Positions 1-9,188 of a stretch of DNA of 64,000 nt are shown here, in pieces. The translations under genes and the position numbers were made by a program. The stretch comes from Oscillospiraceae bacterium (lineage in GTDB: Bacteria; Bacillota; Clostridia; Oscillospirales; CAG-272), in NCBI GenBank assembly GCA_015064555.1, contig SVRZ01000003.1, positions 34,773-98,772 on the forward strand, given 5' to 3'. The number at the start of each line of letters is the position of its first letter. The stretch's first letter is position 1. The notes below the pieces were generated by a model. That model was not told the origin of the DNA and did no database searches. It worked only from the letters and a program-made list of their open reading frames with translations.

Positions 1-1123
1 TGTTTACAACGCATCCAAGGCAAAGGTTGAGAACTACAAGGAGCTTGGACTTAACTCCGAGACCGCAGTTCTCTTCAACCTTACCTCCCGTGAGCAGGTT
101 ATTCTTAACACCTGGTACGGCGGTGAGATGAAGAAGGGTATGTTCTCTATGATGAACTACTATCTTCCTCTCGCAGGAATGGCTTCGATGCACTGCTCGG
201 CTAACACCGATATGAACGGTGAGAATACCGCGCTCTTCTTCGGACTTTCCGGAACCGGTAAGACCACTCTTTCCACCGATCCCAAGCGTCTTCTTATAGG
301 CGACGATGAGCACGGCTGGGACGACGAGGGCGTCTTCAACTTTGAGGGCGGCTGCTATGCAAAGGTTATCAACCTTGATAAGGATTCCGAGCCCGATATC
401 TATCGCGCTATCAAGAGAAATGCTCTCCTTGAGAACGTTACCGTTGATGATAACGGAGTTTGCAACTTCGCAGACGGTTCGGTAACCGAGAATACCCGTG
501 TTTCCTATCCTATCGACCACATTGAGAAGATAGTTCGTCCCGTTTCCAAGGGCCCCGATGCAAAGAATGTTATATTCCTTTCCGCAGATGCATTCGGCGT
601 TCTTCCTCCCGTTTCTATCCTTACTCCCGAGCAGGCTAAGTATTACTTCCTCTCCGGATTCACCTCCAAGCTTGCAGGAACCGAGCGCGGCATAACCGAG
701 CCCACTCCTACCTTCTCCGCTTGCTTCGGTGCAGCATTCCTTGAGCTTCATCCCACCAAGTACGGTGAGGAGCTTGTTAAGAAGATGGAGAAGTCCGGTG
801 CAAAGGCTTACCTTGTAAACACCGGCTGGAACGGTACCGGCAAGCGTATCTCCATCAAGGATACCCGCGGTATCATTGATGCTATCCTTGACGGCTCTAT
901 CCTCAAGGCAGATACCAAGGAGATCCCCTACTTCAACCTTTCTGTTCCCACCGCTCTTCCCGGCGTTGATACCGGTATTCTCGATCCCAGAGATACCTAT
1001 GCAGATGCTGCTGAGTGGGAAAAGAAGGCTCAGGATCTTGCAGCTCGCTTCATAAAGAACTTTGATAAGTATACCGGAAATGAGGCGGGTAAGGCGCTGG
1101 TTGCGGCAGGTCCTAAGCTTTGA
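1..1123 (+). CDS. pckA: phosphoenolpyruvate carboxykinase (ATP), 5'-truncated by window edge
   Basis: The frame is open from base 2 (the first base finishes an earlier codon), so about 373 C-terminal residues are visible of a family usually near 530. It catalyses ATP-dependent interconversion of oxaloacetate and PEP in the cytoplasm; in gut anaerobes it often runs toward carbon dioxide fixation. The kinase P-loop [11 protein letters not shown] and the metal-binding stretch [12 protein letters not shown] are intact, as is the [18 protein letters not shown] region. The first ATG in the visible part, at 128, is internal and not the start. Codon choice is strongly biased (ctt, gtt, acc, aag), as expected for a highly expressed enzyme. 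A strong hairpin follows the stop at 1199-1232. Confidence 0.97.
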   Translation, partial: VYNASKAKVENYKELGLNSETAVLFNLTSREQVILNTWYGGEMKKGMFSMMNYYLPLAGMASMHCSANTDMNGENTALFFGLSGTGKTTLSTDPKRLLIGDDEHGWDDEGVFNFEGGCYAKVINLDKDSEPDIYRAIKRNALLENVTVDDNGVCNFADGSVTENTRVSYPIDHIEKIVRPVSKGPDAKNVIFLSADAFGVLPPVSILTPEQAKYYFLSGFTSKLAGTERGITEPTPTFSACFGAAFLELHPTKYGEELVKKMEKSGAKAYLVNTGWNGTGKRISIKDTRGIIDAILDGSILKADTKEIPYFNLSVPTALPGVDTGILDPRDTYADAAEWEKKAQDLAARFIKNFDKYTGNEAGKALVAAGPKL

Positions 1124-1198
1124 TCCTTTCCGGGAGCGATCTTCCGGCATAACCGAATAAAAACAGGTTAGGTTTGTGGACATAGTTCCATAAACGAC

Positions 1199-1240
1199 GC
1201 GTGAGCCGAGGGTATAAGCCCTCGGCTCATGCTTGCTTTT
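1199..1240 (+). terminator. pckA terminator (copy 1 of the repeated hairpin)
   Basis: A 14-bp stem with one G-U pair (left arm 1199-1212, right arm 1219-1232) and a 6-base loop is followed by TTGCTTTT. It lies about 75 bp after the pckA stop. The same hairpin recurs at 1491-1524 and 1783-1816. Confidence 0.75.
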
Positions 1241-1490
1241 GAGAGATTGTAAGGTATCAAGGTTGAAAACCTGCGGTTTTCCTCCGTTTTATTAAAGTTT
1301 TTATTCTATCCTCGTATCCTCCCTCGCTGTATACATATACAGCTCTCGGTCGTCAGCCGAGGATTTCTGCGCGGAACCTCATCTCCCGGCGCCTCGGTGC
1401 GAACAAAGTTCCTCGAAATTCAAAGAAGCGATCTTCCGGCATAAGCGAATAAAAACAGGTTAGGTTTGTGGACATAGTTCCATAAACAAC

Positions 1491-1532
1491 GCATGAGCCG
1501 AGGGTATAAGCCCTCGGCTCATGCTTGCTTTT
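1491..1532 (+). terminator. second copy of pckA-type terminator hairpin
   Basis: Perfect 14-bp stem (1491-1504 with 1511-1524), loop TATAAG, followed by TTGCTTTT. It is part of the 292-bp repeat. Confidence 0.55.
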
Positions 1533-1782
1533 GAGAGATTTTAAGGTATTAAGGTTGAAAACCTGCGGTTTTCCTCCATTTCATTAAAGTTTTTATTCTA
1601 TCCTCGTATCCTCCCTCGCTGTATACATATACAGCTCTCGGTCATCAGCCGAGGATTTCTGCGCGGAACCTCATCTCCCGGCGCCTCGGTGCGAACAAAG
1701 TTCCTCGAAATTCAAAGGAGCGATCTTCCGGCATAACCGAATAAAAACAGAATAAGGTTGTGGACATAGTTCCATAAACGAC

Positions 1783-1824
1783 GCATGAGCCGAGGGTATA
1801 AGCCCTCGGCTCATGCTTATTACT
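1783..1824 (+). terminator. third copy of pckA-type terminator hairpin
   Basis: Perfect 14-bp stem (1783-1796 with 1803-1816). Downstream sequence diverges here (TTATTACTCC), so the T-tract is poorer than in the first two copies. Confidence 0.45.
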
Positions 1825-1880
1825 CCGATTTTCAATTACCTTAATTTTATAATAAAATTAAAGGTATATCCGTTTTGATA

Positions 1881-1909
1881 TTGACGGAGAAATTTTTTTG
1901 TGCTATAAT
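1881..1909 (+). promoter_or_regulatory. sigma-A promoter for the 1949 gene and its downstream group
   Basis: TTGACG (1881-1886), a 17-bp spacer and a perfect TATAAT (1904-1909). Transcription would start near 1916, which rules out the upstream in-frame ATG at 1898 that overlaps the -10 region. Confidence 0.8.
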
Positions 1910-1948
1910 ATAGATTGGAAAAATTTTAAGCGGAGGGGCATTTCATTT

Positions 1949-2287
1949 ATGCATACCTACACTATTCCGATAATTATGCTGCTGATCATAATACTTGCTA
2001 CGCACAGGCGTAATAACTCGATGGTCGCAGCGAAAATTATAAAGAAAAAAAGCAAGAAGGAGAATGGAAAAATGACAGAGCTTGCAAAAAGATTTATCGA
2101 CAAGGACTGCATTCTCTATACCTTTAACGGAACACAGATCGTGGGTATCATAAAAGAGGTTACAGACAGTGCTATCCTTATTGAAAACAAGGAGTCGATG
2201 GAGGCGATAAACGCCGAATTCGTTGTGAGAATAAGAGAATATCCCAGAGATAAAAAGGGAAAGAAGAAATCGGTCGTTCTTGACTAA
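1949..2287 (+). CDS. small membrane-anchored protein of unknown function
   Basis: 112 residues. The start at 1949 is chosen because GGAGGGG lies 11 bp upstream and because the in-frame ATG at 1898 precedes the predicted transcription start. Residues 5-18 are hydrophobic (YTIPIIMLLIIILAT) and look like a single membrane segment. A lysine-rich linker (KIIKKKSKKEN) follows. The C-terminal half (about residues 42-100) has a compact alternating pattern, LYTFNGTQIVGIIKEV, AILIENKESMEAINAEF and VVRIREYP, like a small beta barrel. I recall similar short conserved clostridial proteins but cannot assign a role. It is the first gene of the group and lies 12 bp before the HAD gene. Confidence 0.75.
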   Translation: MHTYTIPIIMLLIIILATHRRNNSMVAAKIIKKKSKKENGKMTELAKRFIDKDCILYTFNGTQIVGIIKEVTDSAILIENKESMEAINAEFVVRIREYPRDKKGKKKSVVLD

Positions 2288-2299
2288 CGGAGGCGAAAA

Positions 2300-3013
2300 A
2301 TGACTAAAATAAAGGCTGTTCTCTTTGATCTGGACGGAACGCTTCTTCCAATGGATCAGGAGCCCTTTGCCAATGCTTACCTCGGAGGGCTTGTTTCGGT
2401 TGCGGCAAGGGCCGGCTACGATACCGGGAAAATGGCGGATGCCGTCCTTCGCGGAACTGCCGCAATGGTAAAAAACACCGGTGAATGCAGTAATGAGGCT
2501 GCTTTCTGGCAGGTGCTGGTGAAGGCATTCGGGCAAAGAATAGTTGATGACTATCATATGTTCGATGATTTTTATAAGACCGATTTTCAGAAGATAAAGG
2601 GCATCTGCGGCTACGAGCCGCTTGCGGCGGAGGTCATCCGCACGGTTAAGGCACGAGGATTCAGGGTAGCTCTTGCGACCAATCCGCTTTTTCCTACCGT
2701 TGCTACTGAGAGCCGCATAAGATGGGCAGGGCTAAGTCCTGATGATTTTGAGCTTTTCACAACCTATGAGAACTCTCATTACTGTAAGCCCAATCCCGAT
2801 TACTATAAAGAGGTTCTTTCTCGCCTTGGCCTTTGTGCCGAGGAGTGCATCATGGTTGGAAATGACGTTTCCGAGGATATGATAGCAGAGGTACTCGGTA
2901 TGAAGGTCTTTCTGCTCACAGATTGCCTCATAAACCGAAAGGATGCAGATATATCGGTATATCCCCATGGAGGCTTCTCTGAGCTTATCGAATATCTTGG
3001 TAGCGTCGAATGA
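2300..3013 (+). CDS. HAD-superfamily hydrolase
   Basis: 237 residues, cytoplasmic. Motif I FDLDGT (residues 9-14, nucleophile Asp10, acid/base Asp12), a serine/threonine motif II equivalent near ALATNP, the motif III lysine in CKPNPDYYKEVL, and motif IV VGNDVSEDM are all present. The segment between motifs I and II forms a helical C1 cap. These features suggest a phosphatase of a small phosphorylated metabolite such as a sugar phosphate; the substrate cannot be read from the sequence. AACGGAGG lies at good spacing before ATG 2300. Its TGA overlaps the ATG of the MATE gene (ATGA), which indicates translational coupling. Confidence 0.9.
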   Translation: MTKIKAVLFDLDGTLLPMDQEPFANAYLGGLVSVAARAGYDTGKMADAVLRGTAAMVKNTGECSNEAAFWQVLVKAFGQRIVDDYHMFDDFYKTDFQKIKGICGYEPLAAEVIRTVKARGFRVALATNPLFPTVATESRIRWAGLSPDDFELFTTYENSHYCKPNPDYYKEVLSRLGLCAEECIMVGNDVSEDMIAEVLGMKVFLLTDCLINRKDADISVYPHGGFSELIEYLGSVE

Positions 3014-4407
3014 ATGTCATGCGTGTGAAATCAGAGGACAAGCATAATAAAACCGAGCTGTTTGAAAACACTCCTGTGGGAAAAGCACTGCTCACCATGG
3101 CGATCCCCACAATTGTAAGTCAGCTCATAACAATGATATATAATCTTGCCGATACCTTCTTTATCGGTATGAGCAACGATCCTTATAAGGTTGCGGCGGC
3201 AAGTGTGGTCGGCGTTCTGTTCTTTATGCTCAATTCGCTTGCCAACCTCTTTGGTGTGGGCGGCGGAAGTCTGCTCTCGCGCCTTCTTGGCGAGAAAAGA
3301 GAGGATGAGGCGCGCCGCGTCGGTGCATTCAGTATCTATGGCTCGCTTCTGGTGGCGGCAGTCTATTCGCTCGTCTGCCTCGCATTTACAGAGCCGCTTG
3401 CAAGGCTTCTCGGCGCATCGGACAATACTGTCGGATATGCCTCAAGCTATCTTTTCTGGGTGGTTATCATCGGAGGTATTCCGTCAACACTTGCTCTCAC
3501 TATGTCGCATTTATTAAGAAGCGCGGGATATTCGAGAGAGGCGGGAATAGGTCTTGCCATAGGTGGCGTGTCAAATATTATCCTCGATCCCCTATTTATG
3601 TTCGTGATTCTCGCTCCGGGAAATGAGGTCACAGGCGCGGCTATCGCAACCCTTGTTTCGAATGTAATAACGCTACTGTTCTATATAGCGGTGTATCTCA
3701 CTATAGGAAAGAAGACGGTTCTTACGTTTTCACCGCGCAAGGCACATATCAGCCGTGAGCTGATATTGTCGATCTTCTCTATAGGTCTGCCATCGGCGAT
3801 TACCGCACTTCTGGCAAATCTTACGAGCATAATAAAGAATAATCTTACCGCCGATTACGGCGATATTGAGCTCGCTGCATACGGCATAGTTATGAAGGCC
3901 GATATGCTTCCCTTGAATATAGGTATGGGACTGTGTCAGGGTATGATGCCGCTCGTCGCTTATAATTATGCGGCAAAAAATTATAAGAGAATGAAGAGCT
4001 TTATACGTACGGCACAGCTCGCTGGTATGCTTTCCGCGGCGTTCTTTATACTTGTATATCAGTTCTCGGCTCCCGCGATAATACGTCTGTTTATCAAGGA
4101 TGAGCTTACGGTAGAATACGGTAAGAGCTTTTTGCGTATTGCTTGTCTTGCAACTCCGTTTATGATATCCAATTTCCAGAAGATATATTGTCTTCAGGCG
4201 ATGGGGAAGGGAAAGGAATCGCTTCTGCTCGGACTTTTCAGGCAGGGTGTGTTTGCCATTCCGATACTAATCATAATGAACAGATTCGTAGGGCTTTACG
4301 GCGTTGTTGCGGCACAGCTCATATCTGATTTTCTTACGTTTATTATTGCAACTGTTATATATAGAAGAGTTTGCAATATTATTGAAAAAAACGAAATATG
4401 TAACTAA
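3010..4407 (+). CDS. MATE family efflux transporter
   Basis: 465 residues with about twelve predicted membrane helices in two halves, typical of multidrug and toxin extrusion proteins that use a sodium or proton gradient. The N-terminal signature MAIPTIVSQLITMIYNLADT is characteristic of the clostridial MepA-like branch, and the matching second-half region is GLPSAITALLANLTSIIKN. The ATG at 3010 overlaps the stop of the HAD gene; an alternative ATG lies at 3019. The substrate is unknown. The C-terminus is followed after 46 bp by the Na/Pi gene with its own ribosome binding site. Confidence 0.93.
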   Translation: MNVMRVKSEDKHNKTELFENTPVGKALLTMAIPTIVSQLITMIYNLADTFFIGMSNDPYKVAAASVVGVLFFMLNSLANLFGVGGGSLLSRLLGEKREDEARRVGAFSIYGSLLVAAVYSLVCLAFTEPLARLLGASDNTVGYASSYLFWVVIIGGIPSTLALTMSHLLRSAGYSREAGIGLAIGGVSNIILDPLFMFVILAPGNEVTGAAIATLVSNVITLLFYIAVYLTIGKKTVLTFSPRKAHISRELILSIFSIGLPSAITALLANLTSIIKNNLTADYGDIELAAYGIVMKADMLPLNIGMGLCQGMMPLVAYNYAAKNYKRMKSFIRTAQLAGMLSAAFFILVYQFSAPAIIRLFIKDELTVEYGKSFLRIACLATPFMISNFQKIYCLQAMGKGKESLLLGLFRQGVFAIPILIIMNRFVGLYGVVAAQLISDFLTFIIATVIYRRVCNIIEKNEICN

Positions 4408-4453
4408 TAGCTTACAAATCGCAGGGAATTTTAAAAATCATAAGGAGAATAAA

Positions 4454-6142
4454 ATGCTATCATCACAGAATATTCTTGAGCTGATAAGCAGTCTGGTTTG
4501 GTTGCTTGCAGGCGTTGGCGTCTTCATCGTCGGTATGAATTTTATGAGTGACGCACTTGAAAAAAGCGCGGGCTCGGGAATGAAAACGCTACTTGGCAAG
4601 ATCAGTAACAACCGCTTCTCGGGCGTTGGTATAGGCGCGGGCGTTACCGCCATAATCCAGAGCTCGTCGGCAACCTCGGTCATGGTTATCGGTCTTGTAA
4701 ACGCCGGTGTTATGACGCTTATGCAGGCGACACCTATCATAATGGGTGCTAATATAGGTACGACTATTACGGGCGTTCTGGTCGCACTTAAAAACGATAT
4801 TTTTAACACGCTTATGTACTTACTTGCCTTTGCCGGTGTAATGATGGGCTTTGCGAAGCATGAGAAGGTAAAGATCGCGGGCAGTCTTTGCTCGGGACTC
4901 GGACTTATATTCGTAGGCCTTAATGTTATGAGCAGTGAGCAGGCATTCGGAAGTCCGCTTGTTGAGTCGATGTTCACTTCGATATTCAGTGTGGTCAATT
5001 TCCCACTTCTTCTGATATTGATAGGCGCTATCTTCACCGCTCTGATGCAGAGCTCCTCCGCTGCAACAGGTATCGTTATCACAATGGTAGGTACGGGTGT
5101 TCTTCCGCTTGACTTAGCGCTCTTTATAATTCTCGGCGCAAATATCGGAACATGTGTAACTGCGCTTCTGGCATCCGTTGGTGCGAATGCGAATTCAAAG
5201 CGCGTTGCTCTTGTTCATTTTACCTTCAACGTAATAGGAACCGCCCTGTTTGCCGCGCTTATATGGATATTCAGAGCTCCTACCGTGGATCTTCTGACCT
5301 CCTTCTTCCCGGGTGACGATCCTATGTCGCTCCAGATGCGCGTTTCGCTATTCCACGTTATCTTCAACGTAACCACAACGCTTCTTCTTCTGCCCTTTGT
5401 AAAGCAGCTTGTTGACTATACCTGCTTTGTTATAAAGGATAAGGAGGAGCAGACCGAGGATCGCTCGCTGAAGTATGTCGATGAGCGTCTTCTTTCCACT
5501 CCTCACGTTGCCCTTATGCAGGTAAAGAAGGAGATGGACTATATGTTCTCGCTCGTTGAGAGAAATATAAAGCTCTCCTTCCTCTCGCTTGAGAACGGAA
5601 GTCTTGAGAACGGATCGGAGATAGCAGAGAACGAGTCGATAATCGACTATACCAACAGTGCTCTGACAAAATTCCTTATCAAGCTTTCGGTAACCGTTGA
5701 GCAGAGCGCGGAGCGCGTTATAGGATCTTATTTCCACGTGCTTAACGACCTTGAGCGTATAGGCGACCACGCCGAGAACTTCTATGAGATAGGCGAGGAA
5801 ATGCTCGGAAAGAGCATAGTATTTTCTGACAAGGCACGCGGTGATATAGTCAGAATGAGCGAAACTGTGCTTCGCATGTTCGAGATATCCAAGGATGCAT
5901 TTGAGAACAATAACAAAGCCGGACTTGCCGAGCTTACCGTTCTTGAGGATGAGATAGACGGTATGAAGAAATCGCTTACCGCGAGCCATTTTGCGCGTCT
6001 TGCAGAGGGCAACTGCTCTATGGAGGTCAGCCCATATTATTCATCCACGGTCGCAGGTCTTGAGAGAGTTGCAGACCATCTTGTAAACGTAGGATACAGT
6101 ATTATAAACCCAACCGGTTCTCAGAAGGAAGGCAATTTCTGA
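4454..6142 (+). CDS. Na/Pi-cotransporter family protein with C-terminal PhoU-like domain
   Basis: 562 residues. The start is ATG 4454 after AAGGAGAATAAA; the longer frame back to 4304 overlaps the MATE gene and is not used. Residues 1-310 hold two inverted membrane repeats, each with the QSSSA motif (IIQSSSATSVMVIG and LMQSSSAATGIVIT) that forms the sodium and phosphate site in NptA/SLC34 proteins. Residues about 330-555 are a PhoU-like helical bundle with the paired LERIGDHAENF and LERVADHLVNV metal-binding motifs. The product likely imports or exports phosphate, or balances it, at the inner membrane. It sits directly before trkA and trkH. Confidence 0.93.
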   Translation: MLSSQNILELISSLVWLLAGVGVFIVGMNFMSDALEKSAGSGMKTLLGKISNNRFSGVGIGAGVTAIIQSSSATSVMVIGLVNAGVMTLMQATPIIMGANIGTTITGVLVALKNDIFNTLMYLLAFAGVMMGFAKHEKVKIAGSLCSGLGLIFVGLNVMSSEQAFGSPLVESMFTSIFSVVNFPLLLILIGAIFTALMQSSSAATGIVITMVGTGVLPLDLALFIILGANIGTCVTALLASVGANANSKRVALVHFTFNVIGTALFAALIWIFRAPTVDLLTSFFPGDDPMSLQMRVSLFHVIFNVTTTLLLLPFVKQLVDYTCFVIKDKEEQTEDRSLKYVDERLLSTPHVALMQVKKEMDYMFSLVERNIKLSFLSLENGSLENGSEIAENESIIDYTNSALTKFLIKLSVTVEQSAERVIGSYFHVLNDLERIGDHAENFYEIGEEMLGKSIVFSDKARGDIVRMSETVLRMFEISKDAFENNNKAGLAELTVLEDEIDGMKKSLTASHFARLAEGNCSMEVSPYYSSTVAGLERVADHLVNVGYSIINPTGSQKEGNF

Positions 6143-6208
6143 TCGGTGTAAAAAGCTTAATTAACAGTTCTGTATGTGTGGCATGATCAAGCCGAGGAGG
6201 ATTTTGGT

Positions 6209-7564
6209 ATGAAGATAGTGATTATAGGTCTCGGTACGATAGGAAAGACTATTCTGAAGACGCTGTCGGACGGAGAGCATACCATCACCATTATAGACGA
6301 GGATAAAAACAAAATAGAGGATCTTATCGAGAGATATGACGTGCAGGGAATAGTCGGAAACGGTGCCTGTCTTGATATCCAGAGGGAGGCAGGTGCGAGC
6401 GAGGCAGACGTTATAATATCGCTCACCAAGAGCGATGAGCTTAACGTTTTTGCTTGCCTTGTCGCAAAGAAGCTCGGAGTAAAGAATACTATAGCTCGTG
6501 TAAGAAATCCCGACTATCGCAGTCAGATACTTGAGATGAAGGATGAGCTTGGTATTTCTATGATAGTTAACCCGGAGCAGGATACCGCTACAGAAATATC
6601 CAATCTCATAAATCTTCCCGAGATAGCTAAGGTGGAGCGATTTGCAGAGGGCAGAGTTCTGCTCGTTGAGATAGTTGCGGAGACGGGCTGTGCTCTGGTT
6701 GGAGAAACACTTGTTTCCATTGGTAAAAAGCTCAGCACAAAGGTTCTTATCTGCGCGGTGCAGAGGGGCGATGATGTCATCATTCCTTCGGGTAACTTTA
6801 TGATAGAGGAGGGAGATCACATCCACTTCACATCGGATGCAAGAGCACTCCGCGATTTTCTGTCCGAAATCAATATGGTCAAATCACCGCTTAAAAACAT
6901 TATGATAGTCGGCGGTAGTCCGATAGCTTACTACCTTGCGGACGAGCTGTCTGCCGGAAGGTACAAGATAAAGCTTATAGTAAGCGACAGGCAGAGAGCA
7001 GAGGAGCTTGCAGAGGAGCTTCCTCGTGTAACGGTAATCAATGGAAACGGAACTCAGCACGACCTTCTCATAGAGGAGGGGATCGAGGCAATGGATTCAT
7101 TTGTTGCCCTCACCGATATAGATGAGGAGAACATGGTTGTTTCTATGTTCGCCAACAAAATGAAGGTTAAAAAGACGATAGCGGAGATAAAGAGTGATAA
7201 CCTTTACGGTATGCTCGCCGAGCTTGGAATAAATAATAACGTTTCCCCAAAGGAGATAGTTGCCAACAGGATCATAAGCTACATCCGCGCTCTTGAAAAC
7301 AGTATAGGAAGTAACGTGCTCACTCTTTACCGCTTGGTAGACAGGAGAGTCGAGGCGCTTGAGTTTATGGCGAAAAGACAGGAGAAGATATACGATAAAC
7401 CCTTGCGTGAGCTGAAAATCAAAAGGAACTGCCTTGTTGCCTGTATCATAAGAAACAACGAGGTAATGATCCCCGACGGTAATACATCGATAAAGCTCGG
7501 AGACAACGTAATAGTAGTTACCACCCATAAGAATTTCGATGATCTTATGGATATATTCGAATAA
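6209..7564 (+). CDS. trkA: Trk potassium uptake regulator TrkA
   Basis: 451 residues, cytoplasmic gating subunit bound to TrkH. Two RCK modules in tandem are visible. The first has GLGTIGKTILKTL and IIDEDKNK (nucleotide-binding Rossmann fold) followed by an RCK_C domain. The second has IVGGSPIAYYLADEL, with a weaker glycine motif, and a second RCK_C ending at IVVTTHKNFDDLMDIF. The start at 6209 follows GAGGAGG; an upstream in-frame ATG at 6176 lacks a ribosome binding site. The length matches the double-RCK form of TrkA. The gene is 15 bp upstream of trkH. Confidence 0.95.
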   Translation: MKIVIIGLGTIGKTILKTLSDGEHTITIIDEDKNKIEDLIERYDVQGIVGNGACLDIQREAGASEADVIISLTKSDELNVFACLVAKKLGVKNTIARVRNPDYRSQILEMKDELGISMIVNPEQDTATEISNLINLPEIAKVERFAEGRVLLVEIVAETGCALVGETLVSIGKKLSTKVLICAVQRGDDVIIPSGNFMIEEGDHIHFTSDARALRDFLSEINMVKSPLKNIMIVGGSPIAYYLADELSAGRYKIKLIVSDRQRAEELAEELPRVTVINGNGTQHDLLIEEGIEAMDSFVALTDIDEENMVVSMFANKMKVKKTIAEIKSDNLYGMLAELGINNNVSPKEIVANRIISYIRALENSIGSNVLTLYRLVDRRVEALEFMAKRQEKIYDKPLRELKIKRNCLVACIIRNNEVMIPDGNTSIKLGDNVIVVTTHKNFDDLMDIFE

Positions 7565-7579
7565 GGCGGGCTTTGAGTT

Positions 7580-9121
7580 ATGAATTATAAAAAGCTCGGA
7601 AAGATCCTTGGAAAAATAATGATACTTGAGAGCATTCTGATGATTGCTCCGTTGCTTGTGAGTATCATTTATCGCGAGGATTGGAAACATAAGTTGGCAT
7701 TTATATTACCAATTATAGCTCTTGCGGCAATTGGTGCGCTTTTGCAGCTGCCAAAGCCGCGCTATGAAACCTTGTATCAAAAGGAGGGCTTTGCCCTTAC
7801 TGCGATGGTGTGGATAGTGATGGCTCTTTTCGGTGCTTTGCCGTTTGTCATAAGCGGCGATATCCCGAACTATATAGATGCCTGCTTCGAGATAGTTTCA
7901 GGCTTCACCACAACCGGTGCAAGTATTATAAACGATATAACCGTGATATCACATTCGGCACTCTTCTGGCGCAGCTTCTCGCACTGGATAGGCGGTATGG
8001 GAATCCTGGTATTCGTGCTTATATTCATCCCGGAGAGTAATGACGGCTCGGCTATGCATCTTCTCCGCGCAGAGAGCCCGGGACCTCAGGTAGGTAAGCT
8101 CGTTTCCAAAATGAAGGTTACGACCAGAATACTCTATCTCATTTATCTAGGTCTTACAGTAATCGAAATAATCATATTGATGCTCGATAAGCCTATCCCT
8201 GGATACGAGGGTGAAAAATTCTTCTTCAGCCTTCTGACTGCATTCGGATGCGCCGGCACGGGAGGCTTTGGATTCATCCCCGGTAGTATGGAATTATTAA
8301 GTCCCTTCTCGCAGTACGTTATATCGATATTCCTTATTATATTCGGCTGCAATTTCGCGCTGTATTACCTTATCCTCATAGGTAAGGTAAGAGATGTGAT
8401 GAAGAGTGAGGAGCTGAAGTCTTATGCGGCTGTCTTAGTCTCTGCCGTGGTGCTCGTTTTTGTCAGCCTTATGTGGCGCTTTGAGGAATTCCCCCAGGAA
8501 TACACGGTTGAGGAGATGTTCCGCCATTCGCTCTTCCAGGTCGCATCACTCATGACCACGACCGGATTTTCATCTACCGATTATAACTTGTGGCCTATGA
8601 TGGCAAGAACGGTTATTATACTGATAATGTTCATCGGTGCTATGGCCGGCTCGACCGCCGGCGGTATGAAGATATCGAGGATCGTCATAGCTGTTAAGGG
8701 CGCCTATGTGAACGTAAGAAAGCTCATTAACCCCCGATACGTGCCGAAAATGAAGTTCGAGGGTAAGAGTCTGGACGAAAAGACTGTAAATGACGTTTTC
8801 TCCTTCATTACTCTCTATTTCTTCATTTTATTCGCAGCGGTATTTCTCCTGTCATTCGATCCGATTAACGGTGAGCTTGTCACCGTGGTATCAGATGCGG
8901 GAGAATACGTCACCGAGCACGGATTCTTATCAAACTTTTCGTCTGCTCTGGCTTGTATATCGAATATCGGCCCCGCCATGGAGGCGGTCGGCCCCTATGC
9001 AAGCTATGCGGGCTTCAGCGCATTCTCGAAAATAGTGCTGATCTTCACCATGATCATAGGTAGACTCGAGATACTTCCGGTGCTCATACTTTTCAATCCA
9101 AAGACTTGGAAGCGTATATGA
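7580..9121 (+). CDS. trkH: Trk potassium uptake channel TrkH
   Basis: 513 residues, about ten to twelve membrane segments. The four pore-loop regions of the Ktr/Trk fold are recognisable: EIVSGFTTTGASI, TAFGCAGTGGFGF, SLMTTTGFSSTDY and LACISNIGPAMEAVGP, each with the conserved filter glycine. It forms the membrane pore for potassium, gated by TrkA, and together with the preceding gene makes a complete transporter. AAGGCGGG gives a weak ribosome binding site. A hairpin terminator follows at 9128. Confidence 0.96.
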   Translation: MNYKKLGKILGKIMILESILMIAPLLVSIIYREDWKHKLAFILPIIALAAIGALLQLPKPRYETLYQKEGFALTAMVWIVMALFGALPFVISGDIPNYIDACFEIVSGFTTTGASIINDITVISHSALFWRSFSHWIGGMGILVFVLIFIPESNDGSAMHLLRAESPGPQVGKLVSKMKVTTRILYLIYLGLTVIEIIILMLDKPIPGYEGEKFFFSLLTAFGCAGTGGFGFIPGSMELLSPFSQYVISIFLIIFGCNFALYYLILIGKVRDVMKSEELKSYAAVLVSAVVLVFVSLMWRFEEFPQEYTVEEMFRHSLFQVASLMTTTGFSSTDYNLWPMMARTVIILIMFIGAMAGSTAGGMKISRIVIAVKGAYVNVRKLINPRYVPKMKFEGKSLDEKTVNDVFSFITLYFFILFAAVFLLSFDPINGELVTVVSDAGEYVTEHGFLSNFSSALACISNIGPAMEAVGPYASYAGFSAFSKIVLIFTMIIGRLEILPVLILFNPKTWKRI

Positions 9122-9127
9122 TATAAT

Positions 9128-9170
9128 AAGCGGTAGCTCTTGCTTTATGCCTGAGCTACCGCTTGTTTGG
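9128..9170 (+). terminator. trkH terminator, possibly bidirectional
   Basis: A 12-bp perfect stem, AAGCGGTAGCTC (9128-9139) with GAGCTACCGCTT (9153-9164), sits between the convergent trkH and sugar isomerase genes. The following tract GTTTGGTT is only partly T-rich. Confidence 0.7.
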
Positions 9171-9188
9171 TTATATGAATATGATTGT

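Larger units (their letters stand above)
1136..1820. repeat. 292-bp tandem repeat, 2.3 copies, with hairpins
   Basis: Three near-identical copies start at 1136, 1428 and 1720, exactly 292 bp apart; the third stops shortly after its first hairpin. Each full unit can form three hairpins: GCRTGAGCCGAGGG with its complement (1199-1232, 1491-1524, 1783-1816), GAAAACC/GGTTTTC (1265-1281 in copy 1), and GCTGTAT/ATACAGC (1326-1343 in copy 1). Copies differ by only scattered substitutions, so the duplication is recent or kept homogeneous. No credible ORF runs through it. It most simply duplicates the pckA terminator and its downstream sequence. Confidence 0.85.

Noticed and set aside
1898..1948. Longer start for the small membrane protein gene
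   Set aside because: The ATG at 1898 lies upstream of the -10 element, so it would not be in the transcript.
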